DNA of 64,000 nucleotides, taken from the NCBI GenBank assembly GCA_015178975.1, contig WHVD01000026.1:496001-560000 (forward strand), written 5' to 3'. This document shows, in pieces, positions 21,161 to 33,220 of this stretch. The translations under genes were made by a program, and so were the position numbers. The first letter of the stretch is position 1; every line of letters begins with the position of its first letter. The notes under the pieces are model-generated. The model was not told the DNA's origin. It worked only from the letters and a program-made list of their open reading frames with translations, and searched no databases. This DNA comes from Hysterangium stoloniferum. Lineage: Eukaryota > Basidiomycota > Agaricomycetes > Hysterangiales > Hysterangiaceae.

Positions 21161-22430
21161 CCTGTTGGCATTTGAAGTCGATCTCAGGGAAGGAGGTCCA
21201 GATGTTGGGCGGTGTCATGGGGTGTGGCTGTGGATGTGGGGCAATTTGGGATGTCGTCAGATATGGAGGGGCTGATGCATGAATAGCAGTTGGCATTGGT
21301 CTTGCATCCACAAATGGACAAATGAGTTGGGTGCAAGGGAAGCTCTCCAGGTGTAACCCTCAGGAGTAAGGACAGAGACAGTGGTGTGGGAAGTGAGGGA
21401 GGGGTGGGGGCAGTATCAAGGGTGTGAGGGGGAGAGAAATTAGGGTCAGGGATGCAGAAGGTGGTGCTGGGGCTGGGGATGCCATGGTGGGACCAGCAAA
21501 GTATATTTTTACAGCTTATATACAGGTATGCACTTTTCTACAGGTAACACCATCACAGCCAATCCATTGTATTAAATATATCAATTTCATGGGGTGGGCA
21601 TCGCAAAAGAGGTAACATCAAAGCCGACAATTGTTGCCTTAAGAACTTGATCAGAATGTAGACTATTACCACCCCAACTGGCCAGTGTTTCTTCTCTTGA
21701 GGTGTGGGTTTAATTCTTGCATGAGGCCTTTATTTGTTAGTCCTTCTGTACATGACTGTACTGTAATGTGTTGCCTATGTGAGGTACCAGCGCTGGAATT
21801 CATTGTGTTGTTCAGGATTTTAGACTTTTCTTTCTGATTTTATACATCATTTTGATTCAAGGGTTCTGTTCCTCAAGATATGTAATACTGATTGATATAT
21901 TAAATCTGTTCCAAATAATCATTTCTTCTACACTGATCTACTAGTTATTTATGATTATTGCTGCAATTGCTCCTCCAGATGGCTTGATCTATAACAGATG
22001 AGGCTTTTTTCAGCAGGCTCAAACCATCTGCAGGATTGATATGTGGATTCTCCTCATCTATAAAATTAAGTTGGTAAAGTATATATTTGCCTGAGCAAGG
22101 GAGAGCAGAGGCTAAGATTATGAGTTGTGACTACATTTAGAAAGACAGTGTAGGCAATTTGACCTTGTCCTGGCACTGTGAGATAGATTTAGGCACTTTT
22201 AATAATGGTGATGCCACCTGTGATCAATGAAGGGTGTCTGAGAGTGTGGGATAGACTTTCAGGGAGGAAATGGTGTTGTGGGAACATGAGACTAGTGCTC
22301 TGTGGAAGGACTCTCCCTGTCACGCACTGAGGCTGGGAGCTTCAAGTTGACTAAGATGGCTCACTCACCCATCATCCTAAGAGTGGACTGCACACAATTA
22401 GAACTTGGATTGTGGATGATGCTGAATAGA
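21161..22430 (-). repeat. Inverted patch of array modules M1, M4 and M3
   Basis: The sequence reads as the reverse complement of an M1 piece (about 21,165-21,497), then M4 (about 21,549-22,140) and M3 (22,140-22,430). Direct-orientation M4 resumes at about 22,431. Confidence 0.65.
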
Positions 22431-24463
22431 TCTTACAAACAGGGAACGCCTTCAGAGTGGGTTTCAGGAGGCAGCCAACTGATTGTGTGTGGTCCTGTTG
22501 TAAACATATATGTAGCATATTCACATGAGAAGTAACAACAAAAAGAATGATGATCAGAACAGAACAATAGACACAAGCTCCGACTCACACACATTTTATT
22601 TGATTATTTGCCCAGAACAAAAATTTGTTTACCCTCCCCTCACCCCAATAAAATGTGTGCTCTCCTGAATGAATAGAAGGTGGAAGTGTGAATATTGCGC
22701 CTGTAGAAAACTAACCAGGAATTGTGTCACTTTGGCATATCTGTCAGTTTAGATGAGTATACAATTGGGGATTGATAGAATTTTAATGCCACTAAGCACC
22801 CTGGTTGTTGTATATAACAACCTTCTGAAATGGGACACATCCAATAGAAAATTAAGCTTGTGGTCAAAGTAGTTGCAGCTCTAGTACAGAGAGCATTGCT
22901 AAGAGTACGAAAGTTTCTTGCTTAGAATCTGGTATCAGTATAATAAACATCTGCTTGCACAACCTTCCATTCCCACATCCCAACACACATACTGATGCCT
23001 CCAAGTAGGACATCAAAATCCAAGCCCTCATCATCACTCCCATCTCTTTCTTGGCATGGGCAAGACCCATCTCAGCTGCCATCAACATTGCCCATGCCAC
23101 TGCCTGTGCTTGTCATCATCGTCACTGGTACCACCATGGCATCCCCAGTGCCAGCACTGCCTTCTGCATCCCCAACCATAATTTTCTTCCCCCCCATGCC
23201 CTTGATACTAATCCCACCTCCCTTCACTTCCTACACTGCCGTCTCCACCTCTACTCCTGAGGGTTACAACTGGTGAGCACCTCTTGTACCTAGGTCTTCA
23301 TCCCATTGTGGGTGCAAGACCCACACTGACCCTTGTTCACCCATCAGCCCCTCCATATGTGGTGATATTCCAAACTGCCCCGTATCTGCAGCCACACCCC
23401 ATGACACCCCATATTGCCAAGCATCCAGACTCTCTTTCCTGAGATGAATTTTGGAGCACCAACAGGGCTGTTCAACCACAGTCCCATAACATAAATCCTT
23501 TACATCCCACCATAGGCTTTGCCAATACAAATGTATGGCAGGATGACTATTCATGAAGTGGGAGAGTAGGTGAGATGGAGTCCTCCATATCATGCATTCT
23601 GGATATTGACAATTTTCCAGAAAGGACTCTCCTTTCGCTTTGTTCAACCAAAGTTCCCAATTTATTCTCCATAAAGTGTAGATTTCCTGTCTAAATATAC
23701 ATACATTTGCTTGCTATCTCAATCACTGGTTGCAAACATCTCATTGTGCTTATCACTCACATATTCAAGAATCATCACCCTTGCAATGAGGGTGCAAACC
23801 TTATTTCATTGTAACTTCACTTCTATGATCCCCTGTTTGGTGGCCTTCACACAATTAATAACAGTTGCTAACTTAAACCTTAATGTTGGATGTTTGTCAT
23901 GGTTTCCATATCTGTTGTGACCAGAACTCCCACCAGACTCCAGGCACCAACCTATATGCACCTGCACTCTAGATACACCATTTTCAGTTAACTGGAATAC
24001 CCACCAGGACCCAGACATCAATCCGACCTTCATTATCTCATATATCAGTCACTGGAATACCCACCCAGACCCTGCACACATCATCCCTGTCTATCCCCAT
24101 CCCCATTCCACACATCAGTCACCAGACTCCACCCAGAAAACTCCTAACACCTAACTTGGTGTTTATTATTCTCATTTCATGATTACCCATTTAATCTTTC
24201 ATTATTACTGGATTTGGTATTGCATACACTCAGCAGTCTATATAAACTAGCTAATGTTGTACATACAATCCAGTCAGAAAATCAGCTTAGATTTCCCCCA
24301 GTAATCTTAGTTCCTTTCCCACTCTAAACTCCTCTTTGAGAATACCGCTTCAACCTCATCGGAGACCACAGGATCCACTCTCCTATCGCTCAACCTCAAA
24401 CTCTCCTATCACTTGACCTCCCTGACCAATCAACAAATCTGTGGGTTTCCCGCTGTTGACCTC

Positions 24464-25319
24464 TGTTAAGTGCCATGTCGGGAACTTATTCCGGAACTAT
24501 TGGAAAGTCACTGGGAAGTCGGAAACTGTCAGATAGGGTCAGGACATCAGCTTCAGCTTATGTGCTGCACCTCTACCCAAATGCTTAATGTCCTTAATTT
24601 CAGAAGTAAAGCTTACGACAGAAGATATGGATATTCAGAGTTCCAAAGAGTTCCGAATATCTGTTGAAACAGTTGAATAACACTTTGCAGAACACCCCTG
24701 TGAGTGTGATTGGAAAGTAAACACTTAGTATATTCAACTGTAAAGACATACCTGTGAGTGTGATTGGAAAGTAAACACTAAGGAGACTTTCCCACACCCA
24801 CAGTGGACTATACTACTAGGTGCTTATCTAAGCACCTATACAGGAGGTACCAACCTAAGGTAACTCACTCAATACTGCACCTACAGTGCTGGGAAAAATA
24901 CTACAAATATCAGAAGAATATGGAGATCATAATAGACTATGTTAGAGCTGTAGTATCATACTCTAACAATATCGAGCGTACAGAAAGACGGGAGGAGGAA
25001 TAAGAAACTAAGTCGATATCAGATCTAAGGTAAAGTACAAATTCGCGGAAACTAATATAAGTCTACTCATTATTGTACTACAAACTAAGACCATAATAAG
25101 ACGGAAACGGAAGTGTTCTTAAAACGGACATACAATAAGACATATTAGGGAGACAATATTCTGAAACGGGAATACAACAAACAAACGAGTGAATACTTGT
25201 CAATGGACAAATTACCAAATGCAGAACAAGGGAAGAATGTGGATGATACAGTAACTATGATGTTCCATAGTCGGAGATCGGAAGTCGGATATTGAAACAT
25301 CTGGGAACAGGTCGTAACA
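24464..25319 (-). mobile_element. Gypsy B 3' LTR (LTR-B, 856 bp)
   Basis: Runs TGTTAAGTGCCATGTC to GGTCGTAACA. On the coding strand it is preceded by a polypurine tract (AACAGGGGGGTAC) at 25,320-25,332, as expected for plus-strand priming. The 5' LTR lacks about 326 bp found here. Confidence 0.92.
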
Positions 25320-25447
25320 GTACCCCCCTGTTAGGCCGAAATCCCATAGAGGCGATTAGGTACTGAGTGATTGAAGTGACAGTTGATTATTATGTGTGGT
25401 GAAATTTATGCAATTCTGGAGGTGAGAGTTTCGGCTGATGTTCTGAG

Positions 25448-25455
25448 TATAAAAA
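25448..25455 (+). promoter_or_regulatory. TATA box of the antisense gene in Gypsy B
   Basis: TATAAAAA ends 48 bp before the ATG at 25504, on the strand opposite to pol. Confidence 0.55.
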
Positions 25456-25503
25456 CCTCCAAATATTCGAATTAATGTTTTTGTTTCTTTATCCACAACT
25501 TGT

Positions 25504-26629
25504 ATGTTGATTCATCGGCCTCTGTTCATCACTACCCTGGAAGATTCAGATACCAAAATTGCCGTTCTACAAAAAATGTCGAAGGTTGCAGAACTTCAAC
25601 AAAGGATGGAGGAGTTGAAGTGATGACAAGAGGAGGAGGAGAAGGCGTTGATGCAGGAGTTGAACGATGGGGAAGAGGCGGAAAAACGGGAGTTGGAGCA
25701 GGCGAAGGCGGAGAAGGAAGCGTGGATCTGGAAAATGGCAGAGGTTCAGAAACAGAAGGAAGAGGTGGAAAAGTTACAGCAGGAGTCAGAGGCGGCGAAG
25801 AAACGTGAGGAGATAAGGGAAGGAAAGGTAAGTGCCGTCCATAATTTTCCGTGGTTCCAACTGATAACTATTGGATACAGCGAAAAGCCGTGTCAGTGGA
25901 GGTAGAGGGAGAAGCTGGACCTTCGAGTCCTAAAGTAAGTGCATCTACAAGAGGCCGGTAATTGACTAACTTCCGAAACAGAAGCCAAAGGTCAAGGCTC
26001 CGGAACGGATGGAAGTGGTCCATGAAAATCCGTGTTATCCATGTTCCATATGGAGTATGACGTGTTGGAAACAGAAGGTAAAATGGGGCGGAACTTGCTA
26101 TCCCTGCGCGGTTCTTAAACTTCCGTGCACTCTCGCCTCAAAAAGGGTTCCGAAAGGTGAGAAGCCTCAGAGGACTAACAACGTGGAAGGTTCGGGAGCG
26201 GCCAAAACTGTGGAAACTGAGGTACCGCAAACGGATAGTATGGGCATGGAGCTCCTCAAGGACACCATTGATGCGTTAGTCTTTATCGGGACGGAAGTTA
26301 TGAAAATGCAGGATACTCTAGATCGCCATAATGAGATCCAGGAAAAAGGTTTCCGTTGATTGGTCTGAAATTTCCGGAGACAAAATGAATTCCTGGAGAA
26401 GGTAATGGTTAACATCGGTATTATCGCAGTTTCCAAAAGATTTTCCGATAAGGCAAGGGAACAGCCTAACGATCTGTTGGCAGAATGTGTCAAAAAGAGA
26501 TGGGAGTCAGGGAAAGGGCTGGAAAGTGAAGATGAACAGGTACAGGATATGGTGGGGAGTGCGGAGATTGCGGATGATATGGGAGTGGAAATGGAAGGAG
26601 GATTTGGGGTGTCAGAGACTTTAAAATAG
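25504..26629 (+). pseudogene. Antisense intron-containing gene in Gypsy B: coiled coil plus Zn2Cys6-like cluster
   Basis: The gene reads opposite to gag-pol, between the chromodomain stop and the 3' LTR. Exons 25504-25827, 25881-25934 and 25982-26629 join in phase 0 through two introns of about 50 bp with GTAAGT and ACAG ends, giving 341 codons. Residues 25-108 are Glu/Lys/Gln-rich and look like a coiled coil. Residues 144-175 contain C-x2-C-x6-C-x10-C-x2-C-x6-C (CYPCSIWSMTC, CYPCAVLKLPC), which fits the Gal4-type Zn2Cys6 spacing, although basic residues are few. The frame has four TGA stops (25621-25626 twice, 26357, 26366), each in a place where CGA would restore Arg, so this copy is decayed. 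A DNA-binding or antisense regulatory role is inference. Confidence 0.7.
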
Positions 26630-26726
26630 ATGAAAATAAATTTTGACTTGTATGATTTCAAAAATGAGTGTGATATCGGAAATAGCGGAAGTGGCAGAAA
26701 CTGAACAGAAAGAAAAAATGGAAAAG

Positions 26727-27050
26727 TCAGAGTGATGATAAAGGTCTGGGTTTGCTTGGATAAGCCGTGTGGAAATCAGTAACAATTTCCATAGCGTGTC
26801 CGAGTTCCGTGGCCAATATCCATGAAGTTTCCTCGTCGGTACCTTCATAACCTGCCCATTTGACTAAATAGAGCAATTTACAAGTACATTGGCGATTGTC
26901 GATTTTAAAATCCAAAATTTCGGAAACTTCAAATTCGGGTTCTCCGTCAATGATGACCAGAGGGGACGGAGGTTGAATACGTTCCGGGATTTTGTTAGGA
27001 ACACAGGGTTCTAACATGGAAACGTGGAAAACAGGATGAACTGCTCGCAT
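26727..27050 (-). pseudogene. Gypsy B integrase C-terminus and chromodomain
   Basis: Encodes HPVFHVSMLEP, then an FEVSEILDFKI start and YLVKWAGYEGTDEETSW chromodomain core, ending PSKPRPLSSL as in Gypsy A. It is in a different frame from the integrase core at 27,170-27,763, with decayed sequence between. Confidence 0.85.
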
Positions 27051-27169
27051 ACTATCGGGAAGTCGGAGAGTCCATGAGAGAGAACCAGCTTATGCTATAA
27101 TTTCAAAAGGGCCTAAGAATTTCTCAGTGAGTTTTTTAGAAGGTCGGGTAGTACAGAAGAATTGAGCTT

Positions 27170-30100
27170 TTACAAAAACCTGATCACCGATTTTAAAATT
27201 AGGAGGCAGGATCCTGTTTTTGTCCATGGAACGTTGATAATATTCCTGTGCGGAAGAAATAGCTTTCCGAAGTTCTTGATGTAATCTCGTTCGGGATGTA
27301 CAGTGAGATTCGGATTATAGCCTTTGTTGGTGAAGAAAGGAGATACGCCAGTAGTTGCATTCGGAGAGTTATTGTAGGCGAATTCCGCGATCGGGAGAAG
27401 GGATTTCCAGTTGTCCTGTTGATAATTGCAATAGATGTGGAGGTATTGTTCCAATGTTTGATTTACACGTTCCATTTGTCCATCACCTTCCAGGTGATAT
27501 CCCGAGGTGAAGTGTAGTTTCATGTCGAGGGCTTTTCCGAGAGCCTGGAAGAAATGGGAGACGAACTTGGAGCCTCGATCGGAAGTTACATAAGACGGAA
27601 CTCCGTGTTTGGAAAATACGTGAATAATGAAAAGTTCTGCTAATTGTAAGGACGGGATTGTATCATGAGTGGGTATGAAAATGCCTTGTTTCAAGAATCG
27701 ATTCACAACAACTAGAATGGATGTAAAGCCTTCGGAAGTCGGGAGTTGTTCAATAAAATCCATGGAAATTGAGTTCCAGGGTTTTTCTTCTGTATCAGGA
27801 GTTGCTTGAGAAGGCCGTACGGCCTATGGCTCTGGGTTTTGGAGCGTAAGCAGGTGGTGCATGACTTACAGAACTGGGTTACAAAATCTCAGAGGTTGGG
27901 CCAAGTGTATTCTCTACGGATTAAACCAAGAGTATTGTTAATGCCGTAATGTCCAGAGATTGGATGATCGTGTTTATACTGAAGTACGCAGAGTCAGAGA
28001 TTGTTGGAATCTGGAACGTAGATACGTCCATCGAGATGGATAAAACCTTGAGTGTCTTGTGACCATTGGGGTTGGTCCGGATTGTCAGGAACTTCTAGGT
28101 GTGGCTTGAGAGCTGGATCGGAAGTGAGTGTGGAAAGGATATCTTGATGTAATTGCTCAATGTCCATAATCATGATGCTATGCATAATTGGATAGTAGAG
28201 GGAAGTTGCTCGGATAGATGCAGAAAGTTGTTGCATTGTAAAAACCAGTTTTAAGTTATGTGGATTAACAACAGCATAGTTAATTTCCCCCTCTTTAGGA
28301 TAGATGTCCCATTGTCAAGTCATGGCATCTGGTTTTCCACCAAGACGTCCGGGTCGGAAACAGATAATCGTGTTGAAAGCAGAAAGGAATTCAGACCAGC
28401 GGGCCTGCCAGCAGGTTAAAAGTTTAGTGGTGGAAAAATATTTGAGGTTTTTGTGATCGGTAACAACGTCAACGGGAGTTGCAGAACCTTCGAGATAATG
28501 GCACCAATGCTTGAAAGCTTCAAAAATTGCCAAAAGTTCCTTATCATGAACATCGTAGTTGAGTTCAGACACTTTCAGTGTCCGAGGAAGGAATGTGACC
28601 AGATGAATTTCACCGTCAGAATCTTGAATGGAAAGACTCGCAGCAATTGCATAATCGGAAGCATCGGTTTCCACAATAATCGGAACATCAGGTTTCCAAT
28701 GGGAAAGAATCAGGGCAGAAGTGAAAGCATTTTTTAAAGTCTGGAAATCAAAGCGGCATTTGTCGTCAAAGACCCATGGTTGAGTTTTACAGGTAAGACG
28801 AGTGAGCGGTACTGTAATATCCGAGTAGTTCCGAATAAAATGACGGTAAAAGTTGGTGAAACCTAAAAATGACTGAATATCCTTGACTTTCCGTGGTTCG
28901 GGCCAATCACGGACAACTTGAACCTTGGTTTCATCCATACGGAGACCATCAGGTCCGATAATGAAACCTAAGTATTCAATAGAATCCATGTCAAAGTAGC
29001 ATTTTTTACCGTAGGCGAAAAGACCGTTTTTACAGAGTCTTCAGAAGACTTCATGGACCTGTTCATCGTGGAGAGCGGGATCCTTGGAAAATACCAAAAT
29101 GTCGTCCAAATAGACTATGACACATACGTTAAGCATGTTGGAAAATATATCATTAACAAAACATTGAAAAGCGGAAGGGGCGTTGGTAAGGCCAAACGGC
29201 ATAACCAACCATTCAAAGGATCCATAGCGAGTTCGAAAAGCAGTTTTCCATTCATCGCCCTCGGCAATTCGGACCAAATGATAGGTGTGCTTGAGGTCTA
29301 TTTTGGTGTAGATCTGAGCTTTCTGTGGGGCATTGAGTAAATCAGTAACGAGTGGAAGTGGATACTTATCTTTCCGTGTGATAGAATTTAATCCTCTGAA
29401 ATCGACACAGAGTCAAAGGGAGCCATCCTTCTTTCGGATGAAAAGGACGGGTGCTCCATACGGAGACTTTGAGGGACGGATAAAACCTATCAACAGATGT
29501 TCATCCAGGAACTCCCGAATAGAAAGTTCTGATTGGGATAATGGGTAAATAGGTCCTAACGGAGGGTTTGAACCGGGCTCAATATCAATTTTTAAGTTGT
29601 AGGGCCTATGTGGTGCAAGCCTGTCAGCTTTTTGCTTACTGAAAATGTCCGCGAAATCATGGTATTTTTCGGGAACTCCTTCCAGGTCGGCTTTTAGCTC
29701 GGATAATTCTGGAGTCGCAAAATGTCCAGATGCTTCATCAACTTTTAAGCTGATCGAAAAACACTGCAAACCATCCAGTTTACTCACCCTAACAAATGCC
29801 GAAGCATTGATGAGAGAGATTTTTGGAGGCACGGAGGTTTCGGTAGAAGCCGGAGGTGCCGTAGATGCCGAAAAGGTGTTGGCCGGAAGAGACGCTGCAA
29901 GGGGAACCAAAGTGTCGGGAATTCAGAAATTAATACTGCCCAATACCCAGTCAATCAATGGGTTATATCGGGTGAGCCAGTTGTATCCAAGAACTACCGA
30001 ACAGCTAGAGTCCAACTGTGTTACGAAAAAAGTAACTGTCTGGGATGTTCCACAAGGGAACCGGATAGACATGTTGCAGGCTTGGGTAATTGCCATATTG

Positions 30101-30230
30101 CTAGTGCTGTCAAACAGACACAAGGAAATTGCGGGAACAGAATGGAGTTTCAGATTATGTTTCGAGGCAAAGGTGGTATCTACAAAACAGTGTGTGGAGC
30201 CGGAATCTATCAGAGCTCGGAACACTAAAT
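27170..30230 (-). pseudogene. Gypsy B protease, RT, RNase H and integrase
   Basis: Protease: [13 protein letters not shown] at about 30,210 and [46 protein letters not shown], the [10 protein letters not shown] catalytic box and SFLGFTNFYRHFI. RNase H: ETDASDYA, YDVHDKELLAIFEA and VVTDHKNL, so Asp, Glu and Asp are kept. Integrase: HDHPISGHYG, CKSCTTC, MDFIEQLP and TSDRGSKFVS, with catalytic Asp residues kept. One frame carries protease to integrase N-terminus, broken by TGA codons where Arg or Trp is expected; a frameshift lies near 27,790. Gypsy A shares about the same order and wording. Confidence 0.9.
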
Positions 30231-30369
30231 TTCCAAGAAAGTCAGAAACGAGTTTTACAAATAATGAATCGGGATTAGAGAGAGCAGACGCGTTGAGACG
30301 GATAACCTCAGAAACACGGAGAGAGTCAACGCAACCCTCTGTCCGTGCAGATTCCGGAGGGTTGCTTAC

Positions 30370-31332
30370 TCTTTTTTCAACTCCGTGGTGGGTTTTTCCT
30401 TAGACGTTGTAGTCATAGTGGAAGTTGTTGCCAGAAGACTTGCTAGTCAACACCTTGTTATTCTGAGAACATTCCATCGGGTTCTCTCAAGAGACCTCAG
30501 CTTTTCGTTCCCAATAATGGGCATCGGATGTTTGAGCTTTAATCCACATGAGTTGGAGAGTTTTTGGCTTCCCATCTTTGCAGATCTCGTCTTTAAGGTG
30601 TGACGGAAGTCCCATATAGAAATGGTGTCTGAGGGCGGAATCGTCCCATCCACATCGTGCGGTGAGGGTATTGAACTTGACGAGATAATCTGAAACTCAT
30701 TGATTATCCTTCATCTTGAGCGTCATTAATTCATTTTCCGCTTCACCGGATTGATCGTAAGGTCCGAAATTAGTTTCCAGTTCTTCCACAAAAGCGTCCC
30801 AGTTGTCGAGCCATACAGGTGTCTCATCAGATATTCCAGATAGTCCAGGTTCAAACCAATCTTGAGTGGTATCCTTGAGATAAGAGAGTGTGAAATTGAC
30901 TTTTCGACTGTCGGATTTAAATGCAGAGGGTCGATCACAGAAACTGAAACGGCATTGGAGAAGGAAATTCTTCAATTTTTTCGGATCCTTGCCGGTAAAT
31001 GGTTCGGGTTCTTTGACTCCGGTGCGGGATGATTCTTTACTATCCTCAGTGGATTTCAAGTAGTCAGCGAATTTCACAATGGAGTTGACAAACAACATTT
31101 CAGTCAGTTCGTCGGAAGATTTCTTTTTCGATGTCTCCAGCTGATCTTCTGCTTCGTTGTCGGAAGTGTGGGGAACATTGGTGTCCTTCATTACCTCAGT
31201 AACCTCCTCGGTAACTTCTTCGACTGAAGCTGATGTTGTCAGCTGAAAAGGGGTTTCAGGTTGAGTGGTGTAAAGTTGCAATGGGGATTGAAGTTGGGAT
31301 GGTCCTTCGGCAGCTTTGCGTTTGGGACCCAT
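30370..31332 (-). pseudogene. Gypsy B gag, zinc knuckle deleted
   Basis: Starts MGPKRKAAEG at 31332, followed by an acidic and Ser/Lys-rich segment and a capsid-like core (KEPEPFTGKDPKKLKNFLLQC, CDRPSAFKSDSRKVNF, WDAFVEELETNFG). TGA replaces an expected Arg after KMKDNQ at about 30,697 and again near 30,450. Compared with Gypsy A, the Asn-rich tract and CCHC zinc knuckle are absent, apparently a deletion of about 150 bp. Gag and protease share one frame, so a Gag-Pol fusion polyprotein is likely. Confidence 0.85.
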
Positions 31333-31366
31333 GATGAGCGAGTCGCAGAGTTGAGATCTGATATAC

Positions 31367-31896
31367 TGTTAAGTGCCGTGTCGGGAACTTATTCCGGAAC
31401 TATCGGAAAGTCACCAGGAAGTCGGAAACTGTCAGATAGGGTCAGGACGTCAGCTTCAGCTTATGTGCTGCACCTCTACGCATCGCTCAGAAGAATATGG
31501 AGATCATAATAGACTATGTTAGAGCTGTAGTATCATACTCTAACAATATCGAGCGTACAGAAAGACGGGAGGAGGAATAAGAAACTAAGTCGATATCAGA
31601 TCTCAGGTAAAGTACAAATTCGCGGAAACTAATATAAGTCTACTCGTTATTGTACTACAAACTAAGACCATAATAAGACGGAAACAGAAGTGTTCTTAAA
31701 ATGGAAATACAATAAGACATATTAGGGAGACAATATTCCAAAATGGGAATACAACAAACAAACGAGTGAATACTTGTCAACGGACAAATTACCAAATGCA
31801 GAACAAGGGAAGAATGCGGATGATACGGTAACTATGATGTTCCGTAGTTGGAGATTGGAAGTCGGATATTGAAACATCCAGGAATGGGTCATAACA
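31367..31896 (-). mobile_element. Gypsy B 5' LTR (LTR-B, 530 bp, internally deleted)
   Basis: Runs TGTTAAGTGCCGTGTC to GGTCATAACA and is followed by the right TSD ACCTC. It lacks the middle 326 bp of the left LTR; the solo copy at 12,269 has a similar gap. Confidence 0.92.
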
Positions 31897-32484
31897 ACCT
31901 CCTGTGATGTATTAGCCTTATTTTAATACTATTTTCCGAAAAAGGAGTCCAATGCTCTATCAAAATGTGCAAATACTCAATTCACTGCAAGGTAAAATAA
32001 TTTAAGTATTTGATATTAATCAGTGGCAGCCTAAATAGACTTAGAACCCCTGAAGTCAAGAGTTTACTTGAATATATGCACCCTACTTCGCAAAGAAGGT
32101 TTTGAGAGCTGCTTGTGCAAGCTTGTTCTTTTTCTGTAAAAACACTACTAAAATATGAATAACAATTCACTGATTCTGAAACTAGATTCGACTTCGATTC
32201 TAGCTAGTTTATATATTTTATACTATTTATCAAACAGTAAAAATATTTATAAACAGGTCAAAAGATTAGATATAGAATAAAACACTATTTGGCTAATATA
32301 TGCTTTATTTACACTAACCTACAGGGTCTACTGTGATACTAACTTATCAGGATCTTAATGTAGTCTTAAGGATTCTGCAAGAATATTCTCAGTATTTGTT
32401 TATGCCAAAAACTGGGTAGAAATTAGAATATATGTATTTCTAATCTCAATATAACCTAAAATATTTATTACTTTAATTGATAAC

Positions 32485-32720
32485 CAACTACTCAACTAGA
32501 GGTCGATTAGTAATAAAGGATAGCCAGCTACTCAACTAAGAGGTGGCAAAAAGGGAACAAGATTGTTTGTCAGAAGCTCAACTAGAGGTGACAAGGGGGT
32601 AGGATTATTATGTCAGAAGCTCAACTAGAGGTGACAATGGATCCTGAGATAGCTTAGGTCAGCAGCTCAACTAGAGGTGACTAAGTGTTTATATATATTT
32701 ATCCAACAGCCCAACTAGGG
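32485..32720 (+). repeat. Degenerate repeats around AGCTCAACTAGAGGTGAC
   Basis: About six copies of the 18-bp core, spaced 40 to 50 bp apart, inside LTR-C. Confidence 0.8.
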
Positions 32721-33059
32721 GTGGAATATAACTGCTGATGCAGTGGCACACTGATGTGGTGTAGTAAATGGGTTAAAATGAGTTATATTTCAGTGGTGGA
32801 GCAGAGCTCCTTATATACAGTAAAATCTGAGACATGGGAGAATGTTCTAGCTACTTGTTTTACCTATTTTTAGCTATTTTACCTGGAATCTGCTGGAATA
32901 TTCCAGGAGTTTCTACTACTTTCCATTGTAGTATATATCCTGATGTAATATTCTCGCGCGTCGTGAAGTTGCTGATTTCGTGCACGTGCTGATTACATAA
33001 TTTTCCCACGCGTGTCACATATGTGTGATGTTATTATTATTCGGCTGTTTGTGACAAGT

Positions 33060-33220
33060 CGTCGCATTTTGTGACAACAGTCACTTGTTGTGACGACAGT
33101 CACTTGTTGTGATGCCGGTCACTTGTTGTGACACTGGCCACTTGTTGTGATGCTGGTCACTTGTTGTGATGCCGGTCACTTGTTGCGACGAATGTCACCT
33201 GTTGTGACAAATTTTCCCGC
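33060..33220 (-). repeat. Diverged palindromic minisatellite of LTR-C
   Basis: About eight units of GTCACTTGTTGTGAC with variable spacers, the inverted and mutated counterpart of the perfect array at 11,514. Confidence 0.85.

Larger units (their letters stand above)
24464..31896 (-). mobile_element. Gypsy B: complete chromodomain Ty3/Gypsy element
   Basis: 7,433 bp with two LTRs and a perfect TSD ACCTC (24459-24463, 31897-31901). Minus-strand order: 5' LTR, gag, protease, RT, RNase H, integrase, chromodomain, then an opposite-strand gene, a polypurine tract and the 3' LTR. Gag through integrase N-terminus lies in one frame, interrupted mainly by TGA codons. It inserted into an inverted LTR-A. 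Confidence 0.95.

Noticed and set aside
29645..30403. 252-residue plus-strand ORF
   Set aside because: It is the reverse-strand shadow of the Gypsy B protease and gag region, where the minus strand has clear motifs.
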